Notes under the pieces: generated by a model
Database searches by the model: none
What the model was told of the DNA's origin: nothing
Seen by the model: only the letters and a program-made list of their open reading frames with translations
Shown: piece by piece, positions 14,575 through 14,642 of the stretch
Layout of the letters: each line of letters starts with the position of its first letter
Numbering within the stretch: position 1 is the first letter of the stretch
DNA from: Oscillospiraceae bacterium
GTDB taxonomy: Bacteria > Bacillota > Clostridia > Oscillospirales > Acutalibacteraceae
Reading direction: 5' to 3'
Length of the DNA stretch: 14,642 bases
NCBI GenBank assembly: GCA_902796535.1
Contig: CADBPL010000105.1
Coordinates: forward strand, 1-14,642
Position numbers and translations under genes: made by a program

Positions 14575-14642
14575 ATGTCAACCGTATCCATGAAGCAACT
14601 GCTCGAAGCAGGCGTCCACTTCGGTCACCAGACCAGAAGATG
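14575..14642 (+). CDS. rpsB: 30S ribosomal protein S2, 3' partial
   Basis: Only the first 22 codons are inside the window. MSTVSMKQLLEAGVHFGHQT followed by RR is the characteristic S2 N-terminus. S2 is a small-subunit protein that joins late in assembly. The ATG follows a strong AGGAGG (14561-14566) at 8-nt spacing. In most bacteria tsf (EF-Ts) follows; that part lies beyond the window. Confidence 0.96.
   Translation, partial: MSTVSMKQLLEAGVHFGHQTRR

Overview
The window looks like chromosomal DNA from an anaerobic gut- or rumen-type Firmicute, most likely class Clostridia near the Oscillospiraceae/Ruminococcaceae. The evidence is a Phe T-box leader in front of pheST, an IreB-family gene, a small PspC protein, -35/-10 promoters with 16-17 bp spacers, strong Shine-Dalgarno sites, and secreted proteins with dockerin-like, BspA-type LRR and Cys-Gln thioester domains. 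The housekeeping genes are visibly GC-rich. The two large cysteine-rich surface-protein genes and the intergenic DNA near the right end are clearly more AT-rich.

Layout, left to right. (1) 1-1033, plus strand: the 3' part of a secreted LRR protein with a dockerin-like module and a hydrophobic C-terminal tail, followed by two hairpin terminators. (2) 1197-1753, minus: ireB and a small unrecognised gene, with their own promoter. (3) 1855-5603, minus: pheS-pheT behind a complete T-box leader (Phe specifier TTC, UGGU bulge, antiterminator and terminator) and a promoter. (4) 5618-7054, minus: a radical SAM protein with a SPASM-like cysteine-rich C-terminus. It diverges from mnmE. (5) 7243-8610, plus: mnmE, a tRNA-modification GTPase. 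(6) 8733-8954, plus: a 73-residue PspC-domain membrane protein whose short leader holds six AAAG tetranucleotides. (7) 9089-13972, minus: two tandem paralogous exported proteins built from about eleven Cys-rich modules each. The downstream protein also carries an N-terminal thioester domain. (8) 13973-14574: about 600 bp of AT-rich divergent intergenic DNA that ends in the rpsB promoter and a structured leader. (9) 14575-end, plus: the start of rpsB.

The most novel part is the pair at 9089-13972. The two genes look like a two-gene operon made by duplication. Their modules line up one to one, including two matching degenerate modules, and both end in the same cysteine-rich C-terminal domain and hydrophobic tail. 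Only one protein has the predicted covalent thioester adhesin head. A related FN(K/R)...LNWL tail also ends the unrelated LRR/dockerin protein, which suggests a shared, non-LPXTG surface-retention signal. The other genes are core functions: translation (pheST, rpsB), tRNA modification (mnmE) and kinase-linked regulation (ireB).
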